Assembly (NCBI GenBank): GCA_020747065.1
Contig: JAGMVK010000018.1
Span: 992,001 to 1,056,000 of the forward strand
DNA from: Cadophora sp. MPI-SDFR-AT-0126
Taxonomy: Eukaryota; Ascomycota; Leotiomycetes; Helotiales; Ploettnerulaceae
DNA: 64,000 nucleotides
Reading direction: 5' to 3'
The position numbers and the translations under genes were made by a program. Under the pieces are notes generated by a model that saw nothing but the letters and a program-made list of their open reading frames with translations, was not told where the DNA came from and made no database searches. The stretch's first letter is position 1. Each line of letters opens with the position of its first letter. Below are positions 12,647-25,645 of this stretch, piece after piece.

Positions 12647-13561
12647 CTAGGTCGAAGTCGCGGTCAAAGACCCGTCGACTGCTTTTGGAGTGCTTGCATC
12701 CTCCTTCTCGACCAATATACACTCATCATCCTCCGCCTTCCGCTTCTCATTCTCCAACACATCGGTATAATCGCCCCATAACTGCTCGACTGGCCGTCCA
12801 ACTAGTTCAGTCCAAAATCGTTTCTCGTGGTACTTCTCGATCCGCAGCTTCTCATTCAATCTCCGGATGGTCCCCTTGCCAAATCTGTGCTCGATATAGT
12901 CCAAAAAATATCCAGTGTGTTGATATCCAGCGTCCCATTTCCCCCCTGCCTCTTTTCGCCAATGTGGGGGGCTCAGGTCAGAATTCAATCTTACCCAATC
13001 AGCAATACCTTCAATGAGACCACCTGGACATGTGCCGAAAGCGTTGTATTGATAGCAATGGACCATCTCGTGCGTAAGGACTCCCATGATTTCGTCCTTC
13101 TTCCGCGACTCTGAAATTCCGTGTATGTACTCGAGAGAGAAATGGATTTCCTTGTGGTCGTCGTCAAGGTCGCTGCCAGTCGTGTATGCAACGCCGGGCA
13201 TAGACCTCAAGATCAGGGTTACGGACCGCGTTGTCGGTACAGTTGTTGTCGGTGAATCTGGCGAATGGTATAGGAGGGAGAGAACACTTTGGACGGATTT
13301 CTCGAGTGCCTTGCTGGCTATAACCGCCTTCAAAAACGTCAGGGATCCTTCATGATTTAGATCGCGAATCTCGAGTCGGAGCTTGGGCAGAGAGAATTTA
13401 GCATCTTTCGAAGCAGATTTGTCGATTGTCTTCTCTGGCTTCGAGTTTTCTGGTTGCTGCGAAGGCGGGGGAAGCAGAGTCGAGGTGGGGGAAGGAGCTG
13501 AGGTCCGGGACGACTGTGGAAGCATGAAGACCAAAGGAGGGATTGGTGAAGAGTCGATCAT
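12647..13561 (-). CDS. Basic secretory protein-type peptidase domain protein
   Basis: This intronless frame encodes 304 residues. From about residue 55 it matches the plant basic secretory protein (BSP, PF04450-type) family, putative zinc peptidases. The zinc motif HEMVH lies at residues 164-168 and is followed by CYQYNAFGTCPGGLIEGIADWVR, the family's second signature, with the extra acidic residue in the GLIEGIADW block. The first 50 residues are rich in proline and serine and there is no clear signal peptide, so an intracellular location is inferred even though the plant relatives are secreted. The C-terminal 30 residues are an acidic tail. The substrate is unknown; plant members are linked to defence, and fungal members are mostly uncharacterised. 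The gene diverges from stu1 with 454 bp between the start codons. I am confident of the family and not of the function. Confidence 0.85.
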   Translation of the reverse strand: MIDSSPIPPLVFMLPQSSRTSAPSPTSTLLPPPSQQPENSKPEKTIDKSASKDAKFSLPKLRLEIRDLNHEGSLTFLKAVIASKALEKSVQSVLSLLYHSPDSPTTTVPTTRSVTLILRSMPGVAYTTGSDLDDDHKEIHFSLEYIHGISESRKKDEIMGVLTHEMVHCYQYNAFGTCPGGLIEGIADWVRLNSDLSPPHWRKEAGGKWDAGYQHTGYFLDYIEHRFGKGTIRRLNEKLRIEKYHEKRFWTELVGRPVEQLWGDYTDVLENEKRKAEDDECILVEKEDASTPKAVDGSLTATST

Positions 13562-14015
13562 GGTGGAAGCTGAGTTTCAGTATTCAAAATGATTTGCTGT
13601 TTTTGTAAATGAGTGTCCTGTGGAATGGATGGCGCTGCCAGATCCAAAAGAGGGTGGAAATGTGGAGTTGGATTGGACTGTGCAACTGGATGTGTCTCGA
13701 CGTGTGAGCCCGACTGTCGTCTGGTCTTTCAGCCCCTCCAGTGCTGGGGCCGTGTTTGGCAGGGGTGTGGGCTTTGTGTATCCTGGCTAGTCGCGTTCGC
13801 GCAGACGACAACCCGCAGTAGCAACGACACATTTGTTTACCCTAAACATCGACAATCATCTTGCCCCTCAATTCTTGTCTCTTGGTAAGTACCTCTCCGT
13901 ATTATCCTATTCGCATGTAAGGAAGCATTCGACCTTCGAATCCTCTCTCTCAGCTGTTCGTCGTCGCCCGACTGACAACCTCATTAGGGAAGCAGCCTTC
14001 CCTTTTCCTGACAAA
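13562..14015. promoter_or_regulatory. Divergent promoter region, peptidase gene / stu1
   Basis: The 454 bp between two start codons facing away from each other must contain both promoters. On the stu1 side a GTAAGT donor at 13885 and a CT-rich CAG acceptor ending at 13953 suggest a 69-nt intron in the stu1 5' untranslated region. No specific operator was recognised. Confidence 0.5.
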
Positions 14016-17000
14016 ATGGGTGAAAAGATCAATGAAGAGCAGGTCGCAAACCTTCTTGCTATCCTGCGAACCGATGCCTCGGTCGATGCGAAAGTCAATC
14101 AAATCAACAATGTCAAGTCCGGTATCAAGCAAAACAACGTCCCCGAACCCTGTATCATCCACCTCTTCGAAGCTACGCGCATATCAATGACCTCGTCCCA
14201 TGCCGCAATTGTCAACGCCGGCTTTTCTACGTTGAACCATCTTCTCACGCGACTATCCAGACAGGAGCCGAAATATGTTGTCAAGGAGGCTGGACGGACC
14301 TTGCCCTTGGTTATTGATAAGATGGGCGACCTGAAGGAGAAATATAGACAGCTTGCGGCGCAATGCTTAACAACCTTTTGGAAAATTACCCCACTGGATG
14401 TGGAGCGAATCGTCAAGAATGCCGGCCTTGTAGGCAAGAATTCTAGGATGAAGGAATCATCTATGACTTGGGTTGTACAGGTAGGCTCGCCTCAAGACCA
14501 CAATCTGTTACTGTACTAACAGCCTGTGTAGATGCACCAAGAAAATGGCATGCCTTTCAAAAGCTTTGTATCCACGCTAATGGAGCTTCTTGAGGATGCA
14601 GATGGGATGGTCAGAGATACTGCTCGGAACTCGGTCATTTCTCTATTCCAGTAATTTCGAGCAAGTCATGAAACAAGAGCAAGAACTGATTAGTCGACAG
14701 AAACGCCCCTAATACTGCGAAGTCCGACTTGAAGAAACAGTTGAAGAATTTTAATGTTCGTCCGGCCATTGTGGCCGCTATCGTACCTCATCTTGGTCCA
14801 GGAGGACCACCAGAACCAGTCGAGTCAGAATTCGCAGACATACCAACGAGGCCAACACTTTCTAATAGTGTGTCCTCGATGTCCGGAATTAGACCATCGA
14901 CGCCAGTCCCAGAAGCAAAAATCGAGCATGTCGAACCTTCGTATGTCAACACAAATAGAGAATTGGAGGATACTTTTAGAGATATGCACCCTCATTTTGA
15001 AGGCAAGGAGTCCGAAGCGAATTGGCTAAAGAGAGAACAAAGCTGCACGAAATTACGGAGACTAAACGCCGGAAATGCCCCAAGCGACTTCCACGACACC
15101 TTTCTCGCCGGAATCAAGGGTCTCCTAGATGGAATTTTGAAAGCAGTAAACTCTCTGAGAACGAGTCTTTCCAAAGAAGGTTGCAGTGTTATTCAGGAAG
15201 TCGCCAGAATTACTGGCCCAGGATTGGATCCTATGGTCGAGATCCTTCTTCAAAATTTGATCAAGCTGTGCGGTGGAACCAAGAAAATCAGCTCACAAAA
15301 CGGGAACCTGACGGTCGATATAATCATTGGTAAAGTCACATACAACATACGGATAATGCAGCACATATGGCTAGCATGCCAGGATAAGAATGTGCAGCCA
15401 CGAACATATGCCACTGGCTGGCTGAAGACTTTACTGAAGAAAGAAGCCCATCACAAGAGCCATGTTGAACACACAGGCGGATTAGATCTCATTGAGAAGT
15501 GTCTGAAAAAGGGTCTGGCAGATGCAAATCCAACTGTCAGAGAGAACATGAGATCAACTTATTGGGCCTTCGCTGCAATTTGGCCAGCAAGAGCGGAATC
15601 GTAAGTTGGAGATCTGAATCATGCAAGCTATGACAAGGCTGATAAGGACTTAGAATTTTGGGCACATTGGATGCTACACAGCAAAGACTATTGGAAAATG
15701 CGCCTGATAACCCGAATTCCCCGAAGAAGGCAGATCCTGTTGCTGCTCGACCAGGTTTGGGTTTCAGCAAAAGCACGACTGGTCCTCCGAAACCTTCCCT
15801 TCGAGAGACAATGCTGGCCCAAAAGAAAGCTGCTATGGCAAACAGGAATCTTCCAGCTCGGCCAGGATCAGCAATGTCTTCATTTTCTCCTATGCGAACA
15901 GTCTCATCGTCTTCTACCTCATCTGCCAAATCCAGCACCGGATCTACCAAAGAGAGGTCAGAGTCGACTACTGTGGCTCATGGTGGATTGTCCGTAGCCC
16001 CAATGCGGCCAACGAAATTTCGTCCAGCTCCACGACCAGAGCTCGTTGCGAGACCCGCGACTGCAGGTCCATATTCCGTTCGACGACCAGGGCATGGCCC
16101 TTCCAACAGTGATTCTCACACAAGTCCATCCACCAGACCAGCAAAGACAAGAACCCCAAGTGGAAGCAGTACAAGTCCTCCAAAGAAGCCGATCGCGAGA
16201 CCAAATACTAGCCACTCTAGCCACGCAAGCTCTAGTCACACGAGTCCTGCAAAGAGTACTATTAGTAGAGTTGCGCCATCGCCACGCTCAAGCCCAGCTA
16301 GGCCGAAGCCTGCGAACAAGCCTTTCAACTCATCAAGTCCATCAAAAGCAGACGAAGACTTCACTATGGTCGTCCCTACCCTCTCTGGGCTTTCTGCGTC
16401 CCACACGCCTAGTGTGCCTCTTGCCACTGAATCGTCAGATGAAGATGAGATCGTAACACCAATGAAGTCTATGAAGGTCTACGAAGACCCGTTTTCGAGC
16501 ACCAACGACAACACGACACCTCGTCCTGTTATGACTGCGCCTGTCCTTGAGGAAGTCCCTGTCAATGAAGATGCGGCAAACCTGGCTCGCAATGGTATCG
16601 AGATGACAGACTCTCCCAAAAATCCAGCCATGTCACCGGAACGATCTAAGCAAAGCTCCAGATTACTGGATAGCGGTATTGCGAAGATCAAGGCTAAATC
16701 CCTTGATGTTCACGGCTTCCGGAAACTTCAGGGCTTGATCAGAGATAACAAAACAGCGTGGTCTGATGATAAATTTGACGCCCTCCTTATTGGTTTATTC
16801 GACTATCTCGAGGCTCGCTTGACCAACCTCACCCCTGAAAAGGACCAAGACGTCAAGGCTCAAATCCTAGCCACCATCAAACTCATGTACAAAAAGGACC
16901 GCGAAGCATTCCAACCTCACGTAAACAAAGGCCTCGAAGCGATTCTATCAACACGAAGCTGCTACGATGCTCGCACGCATATCGTAAGCGGACTCGAGCT

Positions 17001-17385
17001 TCTCGCCGACGAACTCGTCACTCTCTCCAACCCACAACAAACAATCGAAACCATTACAACACAACTCCAGAACAAAGAAATGACTCTCGAAGGATGCCGA
17101 ACACTCAGCATGGGTCTACACGTTCTCAAGGAGCTTCTGGAAGTCAAGAAGGGTTTCGCACCTAATGACATGGAAGTTGACGAGATGTGCAAGCTGGCTG
17201 CGCGATGTCTGGAGAGTTTGGAGAGCGGCGTGCGTATGGATGCTGTGCAGCTGTGCGTCAGTGTGCATGCGCGCGTTGGAGAGTCCCGATTCTGGAGCGC
17301 ATTGGGTGGCGTGAAGGATGATCCGAAGAGCTTGATTACTTATTACATTGTGAAGAGGCAAAGAGAGTTGGCTGCTGCTTCGTAA
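14016..17385 (+). CDS. stu1: CLASP-family microtubule-binding protein Stu1
   Basis: Four exons (14016-14480, 14532-14650, 14701-15600, 15654-17385) join in phase to give 1071 residues, the usual size of fungal Stu1/CLASP. CLASPs bind microtubule plus ends and spindle midzones and promote microtubule rescue; fungal Stu1 acts at the kinetochore and spindle. The N-terminal 195 residues form a TOG/HEAT-like array. A CLASP N-terminal domain follows at about 276-495, containing SANWLKREQ-like and TYATGWLKTLL blocks. Residues 500-700 are rich in Ser, Pro, Arg and Lys, the basic microtubule-binding linker typical of CLASPs. A second helical-repeat region fills 730-1071. The start was chosen at the ATG before GEKINEEQ, because the in-frame upstream codons cross a likely 5' UTR intron. 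The first intron has a TACTAAC-like branch site just before its acceptor. I am sure of the family. Confidence 0.92.
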
Positions 17386-20300
17386 TCATCTTACAGTGAT
17401 GAGTGATCGTGGTAATTGGGAGGCGAGGTGTGTGGAGTTCTCTTCTTGGTTGTACGAGTATGATTTTGGCTACGTGCTGGTGCCTGTCACCTTTGTCAGA
17501 TACGTTGAAGGGCACTAGGGAGTTGGAGTTGGAGAGAGACGAGAGGTTCTTCTCGGTCGTTGGCGTTGAAATATTTGTCGATTGGCCTTTCATGGTGGTT
17601 GATTATTGGGGTAGAGAGAGAGCGTACTTTCCGTTCCTTCCAGCCTTGCTAAATAAGATAACTTGAGTTAAGGTAAATACTTAGTAACTGTAATGCCATA
17701 TGCCGTACCTACCTGACTCCCTCCCTCTCACAACTCAGTCAGTACCCACCTCACTTGCATATCAAACAACCATGAGTAGGGAAAGGTGCATGCGTAATTG
17801 AATGGATGAGGCGACGTGACTTGATACGTACCCTACCTTACCTTCTCGTTTAGGTCTGTCCTCCGTTTAGCTGAACATCGTGAGCGGGGGCGGGCTGAGC
17901 AACCATCTCACTTCTCAACGAGGATTGATTGGCATTGAAGAGCGGGGGGCAGACGACATTATAAATAGGTAAAGTGTGGGCTCGACATGAGTGCTCACTG
18001 CTGAGAACGTGTAAGCTGATGGACTGACTGATCGCATGATGGTTGGCAGATAGGTGGCTGGCTATCGTGCTGAACGCTGAAATGCTGATGGAGTTTTATT
18101 TTTGTTCGGTACCGCGCTGAGGCCCCTGATTTGTTACGAACGCTTCTTGTCAGGTACGCGAAACGAGAGTCAGGGATGACGACAGTGGATAGCGAAAACA
18201 TGTATTATGATCCGCACTTCAGCTGCGACTTTGAAGAAGATGGAGTAGGTTGATCTGATGGCTTGCATGTAGCATTGGAATTAGTGAATGCTCTGATTTG
18301 TCTGCGTGGTAATGAGATGCAGTAGCATTTTTGTGAGCTTTATGTTTAAATTTTATGCGAGGTCGGTATCCCGGTGAAGATCCAGGTTCAGGGGCGGTTG
18401 TCATGCTCCGGGCCATCTTGTCAGGTACGCAGTACCGACGACTGGACCGGTTAATCTTGCAGTACCAGTGTGCTATCCTAGGCATGAACCAGGACACAGA
18501 CGATGTTCATGCATGCATTTGACATCCTCTGGTTTGTGTTGTTGTCAGTCTGCCTTGTCAGTATGCCTCACTCTCATCTCTCTTACACAGAATGATGGAC
18601 GGGATGAGGAATTTGGACTTGGGGGCATACAGAAGAGAAAGAACAAGCCCTTGGCACGACGTCCGCTGACCCCGCGATGTTTGAGTCCCGATATGAGGTG
18701 GCCCACAGGGGTGACCTGTGCTGCGACCTCCGAGCTGGCCGGCTTCGGGGAGATCTTGGGAGGGTTCGTGATGGAGAGCTGTACCGGATGGAAGAATGAT
18801 GGATAACGCTCTGACTTATTGAGATCGATCGACCTGCATTCTGTGCAGATGAGATATTCTCTGCACGGATGGAATCATCTGTGCTATATGTTTGCCCTTT
18901 GGAAATCCAGACTCCAAGATGAACTTAGCCACACGTGATGACTGGGGTTTTTAAGATTTGAACGACGAGGGGCTGGGTGGATGCGGGAAGGGAGGCAGTG
19001 ATCGACAGATGGGGCCTTCTAGGGGACAGGCTAGGCTTGTTGGAGATGGCGTTGCATACGACATAGTGGTTGGTTGGATTGGCAATTTTGGGAACTGGAG
19101 ATCTTGGAGGTTAATAATGTGCGCAAGGGGCGCTTGTTTATCTTGGTGTTATTTGAATGGATGGGATGGGTGGATAAGTTTGAGATTGAATCCATTCGTG
19201 CTTATCTCGAGTCATGGTCGTTTCGGATCTGGGCGAACTGCATTGGTTGTGGTGTGCCTGGCCAAGCCGAAATGTTTGGAGACGAGTTGAACTTGACTTG
19301 CAGTGGCGCGGAGGATTCAGATGCGGTGTTTTGTTGTGGATAAATGAGGGCATGTCTTAAATCTCATCTGCGATCCTCACTTTCAAGACTTCCACAGTTT
19401 GGAAAAGGCATGGAGTGTATGTTTTGATGGGCAGGCTGTTTGATGTGAGGTCACACAGGAGCCATCTGTCAAAATGCTGAAACAGTGGAGCGAGTATCTT
19501 CAACTCTTTGAGAAGGAAGGGACAGCTGAGGTGTGGCTCCAGTCGCGAGTGTCTTTTTCAGCCGAAATAGTGTACAGTAATTATCATCATGTCCTTGTCT
19601 TTTGGTTGTCATTTCATTTCTTCCAGTCTTTCGATAACTGGGCTAGCTTGATCCTAAGAGTGTGATGGTATCAGATCGATATTTGAGGACGATTGCTCTC
19701 ACTGCCAATGTAAATGTCGAGTGCGCCGCTCAAGGAACCCCGGAAAGGCCAGAGTAGATGGATAGATGTTGGACTTTGAAGTTATGGAAAGGTTAGCCTG
19801 AGATGAGTACTACTTTGGAAACGTTGGGCACAGCAGCTTGCCATGCCATGCCATGCCGCGAACCATACATTATTGAGTGTGGCTTTCACGAACTCCAACT
19901 TGATGGAAAGGTACAGACAGATGCAACCATGCTGTTGGCATCCTGTCCTGCCTCTTGACGAAGTCTCCGATGCGACCTCTGAGTACAAAGGACTTTGTAT
20001 CCTCCGATCCCTGTAAGTCACGGTGGTAATACTACTTACCTGTGACCGTGACTTCGGATTTTGGTGTTCCCTTCGCTGGCAGGCCGGCGATCAAGAGATA
20101 ATGAACGCAATCTTGTGATACGGAGAACACGAGTCTCTTTGTCTGTCGAACTCGTGGTGCCAGGGATCTTTCCACACTTCCAAATATTGGATGGACGAAC
20201 CTAATGAAGCTGGATCGGGGCCAATGTCGAGAGCGGCAGAGTTTAGGGGACATCTAATTGCTAGAACCCGCGTTAGTCATGAAGCCTCGGAATAAAGGCA

Positions 20301-21623
20301 CCGGCAACGGGGCAGCCCGAGGTATTGACAGTGTAGTAATCCGAAATATATCTTCTTGCTGTACATAATACATTGAGTAATGTTTAATGAATATTTATGT
20401 CCTTAGACAAGTTGAAACGAAGTCGTCGCGACTGGATGATTCTCGGGTAGCCACGTAGAGTTGACTGTTGTCGACTTTTTTTTTGGTACTCAACCTGAAA
20501 CCAGATGTGTACGCCACCAACCTATTACCCCCTGTTTGGACGGCAACACCCCTGACCTGAGTGCCGCCTCCGTGTGTAAGAGAGAGCTGGACTTAGGCGT
20601 GCCCTGCTCCAGGGGCCAAATAGGTTTGCTTGTATTGATCTTTTGGGTGTTTATTCTTAGGTCTGGGTATGCTTTATGAGCAGATGAGAGTAGACGTCTA
20701 CTTCATAGTTTACCATACTGTACGGTACCTGCACTTTGCGCCATCCAGCAACGTCCTATTTTTGTTAGACTCGTTCATCGAGGGCCTGTCCCAGCATTGT
20801 GAAGCTGCTGGGGAAGAATCAGACGTGCTATTCGCAGGCGGCCACTACTGAGGCCAGTCACCGCCCATCCATACCATCAATCAATCCCCTGGTCCCACTC
20901 TCACTCACTGAGTGATCCAACAGAGTGCTGTCCCATACAGTACATGCACAGATGCAGTAACAACCATCTCCACCACTTGCGTCCCTCACTAGTGACTTGA
21001 AAGACATTTCGCCTGTTAGCTTGCAAGTAGCACTACCTCCACCTCCACCTCCGTACACTGCACTGCACTGTACTGCGCTCCTCTTCGACTCCCTTTAAGG
21101 CTTGGCCCCCGTCTGGAATGTTGTGGCCAGGATCCCATCAGCCTCTGCAAATCTCGCTCACTCGCTCGATCGACCACAATTGAACTTCTCTCGTGTCGTC
21201 AACCTCCATCCTTCGTACAACTCCCCCACTCCGCTCGCTTTCACCCATCCTCCTCCTCGCCCTCCTCAATCCCCTTTCACGGCCGATAACCTCATGCCCT
21301 GGACCTCCATCTGTAACATATTTAACCCTCTCTAAGCATTTCTTTCTTTATCAATACCGCTCATTTTCCGGCCCGCGCATCTCCACTCCACTCGATTGGA
21401 GATCCCTCGACTAGCCTCCTCCCCAGCGACTTGCGTCCTCAATCCTCCAGCGACCGTGCGTCCTCTTCGAACACACGGTGACTTCGAGGGATCGCATCTC
21501 CCAATTCCATGATCTGATCGTCTGCCACGCCAAGAATTGAGGAGGCAGAGTTGTTGGATACATTGAAGAAGACACTGGAGAGGACAAGGAGAACATACGG
21601 TTGTCCTCGACGGCCTGACAACC
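17386..21623. other. Long intergenic region, nothing recognised except promoter of the RhoGAP gene
   Basis: This 4.2 kb has no frame with a recognisable domain. The left part holds the 3' end of stu1. The right part, from about 21,100, is strongly CT-rich (runs such as CCTCCACCTCCACC near 21,040 and CTCCTCCTCGCC near 21,250), the usual look of a Pezizomycotina core promoter and 5' leader. A CATGC pentamer repeat lies near 19,845. No RNA gene or mobile element was found. Confidence 0.5.
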
Positions 21624-24600
21624 ATGGAGTCGCCGGCCGATTATCTCGATTCTCCGATGGATGGTGATGATGTGGCATACCCGTGCAAAGGATGCGGAGA
21701 CGTACGTTCACTCGAACAGAGGTCATTGCGGTTCGTTGTGATACTGACTGTGATTCACAGATTCTCGAGGAAGGTAAAGCATTCGAACTTGGTGAGTGAA
21801 CTCTGATGGGCCTTTTATAGCTGCTGTCTTTGGAGTTTCGAAACATCTCCCCTTTACTACGTTTAATCATCATGAAGGTTGCAATATCAAAGTTCAACAA
21901 ATCTAATGAGTCTGTAGCTGGCAATCGATGGCATTTGAACTGCTTCCGGTGCAATACCTGCGGCACCCTCCTCGATTCAGATGCGAACCTCCTTCTGCTT
22001 GGCGATGGCTCCCTCATCTGCAATAACTGTACATATAGTTGCAGTGCCTGCGGCAACAAAATCGAAGACCTAGCCATTCTTACTGGCGATCAAGCGTTCT
22101 GCGCGACCTGCTTTCGCTGCCGAAACTGCAAGCGCAAAATCGAAAACCTCAGATATGCACGAACATCACAAGGGATATTCTGCATGAGTTGTCATGAATC
22201 GTTAATGGCACGGCGGCGGAAAAAATCAAGGGCTGCAGCCAAACTGAAAAAGGATGACCAGTCTCCGATGCTCGTTGACAAATCTTTACCTGCTCTCCCA
22301 CCCAACGCCATTTTGCAGAGTGCATTTTCTCCTGATCGAGAAACTCCAGACTCGTTAGATACGGATACTCCAACTGAGCTGTCACCGAGACCGCGGCAGG
22401 GCTACGCACAAAATGACTCCTCATCGCGGAGTAGCTCGAGGCGTCCTCGTGAGCAGTCACCAGAACGCAACTCGAGTGACACACAGACCAGAGATGGGTT
22501 AACGCTGCCAACTACGACATACCGAAACAACAGGCATTCTGCTATCTCTCAGGCCTCGGACATCAATGGTGGGGATGGCGAAAGCTTTTTTATCCCTCTT
22601 GCCTTGGATCCATCCCCAGCCCCGGGCATGACTCCACGTTCAACCTCAGAAACATGGGTAGATCCAGGAAAGAAGACAAAGGAGAACAAGCCTCCAGAGA
22701 AGGACTACTTTGGGGCCAAGAGCATTGGTAGACAGCAGACTGAAACGCAGAAGCAGAGGGAGTCTTCCACTCCACATATCGCTTTTCAAGAAAAGGGTCG
22801 CCAGCCTTCGGCGGAAGAAACTGCGCAGATCAGGGATAGCTTGCGCAAGGCTGCAGCTGGAGGCAAGTCTTCCTCTGCCAAGGCGTCTCCTGCTATTGGG
22901 AGTGATGATATTCGAGTCCAGCATGCTGCCCATTCCCCCAAACCATCGAATGGAAACATCAAAGGTCAGAGTGGAAGTGAGAAATTTCGCTTAGGGGATG
23001 TTCCCAAGGGGAAGAAGTCTGGAACTTCGAGAACGGACTCACAATCTGAAATAAGCGACAATAACAACTCTCGATCCGGGTCTGGAGGTTTGTCTGCCCC
23101 ACCACGTAAAGAAGGCTCATCTAGCATACCGCGAACCGATTCATCGAAGCAAATGCTAAACGCAGACAAGTCGACTCCTCGATCTTCCCAGGATTCGAGA
23201 ATACGAGAAGAATTGGATCCGAGGAAATCGATAGAGTCAAGCACTTCTCCGCCACAAATCAACCGCATGGATTCTGGGGGCACTGCGAGATCGATTCCTC
23301 GTAAAGAGATAGCTTCAGGGGCTGTCAAGACTACCATGAGCTCAATGAGCTCTTCATCAGGAGCAGACACGTCTCCATCTTCTGCCTCTTCGGAGGATAC
23401 GCCTGGGCTTACACCAACCTTAAATGGCAAGTCGATCTCAGGGCCTTTGTCATTGCAATCACCTATGAAAGACGAATTGGCCCCTCCATCCCGTGCACCG
23501 AATCGACCTCCTGCTCCTCAACAGAAGTTGAGCGATTCATACATGACTCCTCGCGCTCCACCAGCCCCTCCAACGGCCGCAGCACATACACCCAAAGATG
23601 CGAGCGCTTCCTCGTCTGGCCAGCCAGCTTCGCCCAAGCTACCGAGATGGAGTGCTGGTGGGGATTTCACCATGGATGAAGACATGGCACGGATTTTGGG
23701 TGGAACGGACGAAAGTTCGCAGTCAATCCTTCGTCGTGTTTCGAATGCTGTACGCCATGGCCGAACCGCAAGCGAGCAGAGTAATGGACGCCAGCCCGGC
23801 CATGGCCGCAGTGTGAGCGAAACTACCCGGACAACAGCATCACCACGATGGCCTAAAACACCCATTGCCGAAGATGCAACCCCGAAGGATATTAGCAGTC
23901 CAATCTCTATTGCATCTCCTCACTCCGGTGATGACCCAGCCCTCCTTCGAAGACAACTTCGAAACTCAGAACAGCGAGTTGCCGAACTTGAACGTCAGTT
24001 CATTAGCGAGAAGGATCTCAAAAATCTCAACAAGAAATTGATCGAGAAGCGTAAGACAGTCTCGGTTCTCGATTCGCAGACGGAAATTATGATTCAGCAG
24101 CTGGAAGTTTTGGCCGGGTATGTTGAGAGAGCCAAGGGGTCCAAAGAACCGATCAATATCGCGGAATTGGAGGATTCGGCTATCAAAGAGTTCGTTCAAA
24201 AACTAGAACGCCTGAAACAGACCATGTCCGGTGCGGTGGAGTCCTTGTATGAGGAGCGTAACGAGCTTCTGGAGGAGAAGAACCAAATCATTGCGGACCG
24301 CGATAGAGCACTGGTGGAATTCGAACAACTTTCTTCCAAGAATGCCCAGCTTGCCGATATGAACAACGATCTAACCCATCAAATCCAAGAACGTTTCAAG
24401 GCGCAGAGCGGCCCTGGGATGGAGAGCCCGAGACCTCCAATGAATGGGCTAGGCATCTACACGCACCACAGCAAGGACAAGTCAAATGTATCAGTCCACT
24501 TAGACGATGCTAGCCTTCGACCCTCAACCAGTACGACCTTGTTCGGCTCGGCCAACAGCTATCCGCAAGCCATGGACCAGGACCCAAGCATGGAACCAGC

Positions 24601-25645
24601 GACCGTTCTTTCTGCACCACATGTGGTCAATATCCGCAAGGGCCAGGCAAAGAAGTTCAATTGGAAGAAGGGTGGTCAGACGGTGGCAAAGGGCGTGTCC
24701 AAGGGCTTCAAGGGTGCTTTTGCTTCAGTGCAACAAGAGCGAGCTCAACAGTGGCAAGGGCAGACTGGTGACAGCATTGGTCTACCGTACAACATGACAG
24801 TTCAGGCAGTCGAAGCCCCAGCCGGTGCCCCTCAATCTGGAAGTCTTCCTCGAAATGGTTCCAATGATCCCAAGCAAGGAGGATTCGGGCTGTTCAAGAA
24901 ATCGAACACCATGCCGAAATCCATGTCAAACGGCAGTATTGCCTTAGCGGAACCCCCCTCGACACTTTTTGGGTCCGAACTGGTAGAGAGAGCCGACTAC
25001 GAACGTCGCCAAATCCCAAGTGTGGTGACTCGCTGCATCGAAGAAGTTGAACTACGTGGAATGGATACCGAGGGCATCTACAGGAAGACTGGTGGAAGCG
25101 GTCAACAGAAGATCGTACAGGAAGGTTTCGAAAGAATTGACGATTTCGATATTTCTGACCCGGAATTGGATATTACTGCGGTGACCAGTGTCCTCAAGCA
25201 ATACTTCAGGAAACTCCCTACGCCACTTTTGACCTTTGACGTCTACGATCGAATTTTAGAGTCTATCAGTGAGCATTCCTCGTATTTCCATTCATATCAA
25301 CACTAACACTATTCCTAGCTATTGAAAATGACTCCGAGAGATGTGCTCACTTGAAGAGGACCTTCTCTATGCTCCCTGAAAAGCATCGTGACTGTCTCGA
25401 GTTCCTGATGTTTCATCTATCCCGAGTTGCAACCCGAGAAAGCGAGAACTTGGTAAGCTTCGCTTTCAACACCCAGAATCTACGTATCTAACGGCATCCA
25501 GATGACTACCAAAAACTTGGCCGTTGTTTTTGCGCCAACAATCATGCGCGACCACAGCCTCGAGCGCGAGATGACGGACATGCACTCCAAGAACAATGCT
25601 ATGCAGTTCATCATTGAGCACAGCCAAGAAATTTTCTCGCAATAA
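21624..25645 (+). CDS. rga1: LIM-domain Rho GTPase-activating protein, Rga1-like
   Basis: Five exons (21624-21701, 21761-21791, 21918-25268, 25319-25452, 25502-25645) join in phase to 1245 residues. Two LIM zinc domains lie at about 21-80 (CKGC ... WHLNCFRCNTC ... CNNC) and 83-137 (CSACG ... CFRCRNC ... CMSC). A long serine-rich disordered region follows, then coiled coils at about 710-860, a lysine-rich patch near 945-975, and a C-terminal RhoGAP domain from about 1060 to 1235. The arginine finger is Arg1092 in GIYRKTG. The order LIM-LIM-coiled coil-RhoGAP matches yeast Rga1/Rga2, GAPs for Cdc42 that set polarity; action on Cdc42 in hyphal tips is inferred. The first LIM domain is only complete when two introns, of 59 and 126 nt, are removed. 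Without them translation would miss its first zinc ligands. The RhoGAP domain is likewise completed by the last two exons. Confidence 0.92.

Noticed and set aside
13833..14015. 61-codon upstream extension of stu1
   Set aside because: It crosses a GTAAGT donor at 13885 and a CT-rich acceptor ending at 13953, and the residues are unlike CLASP N-termini.
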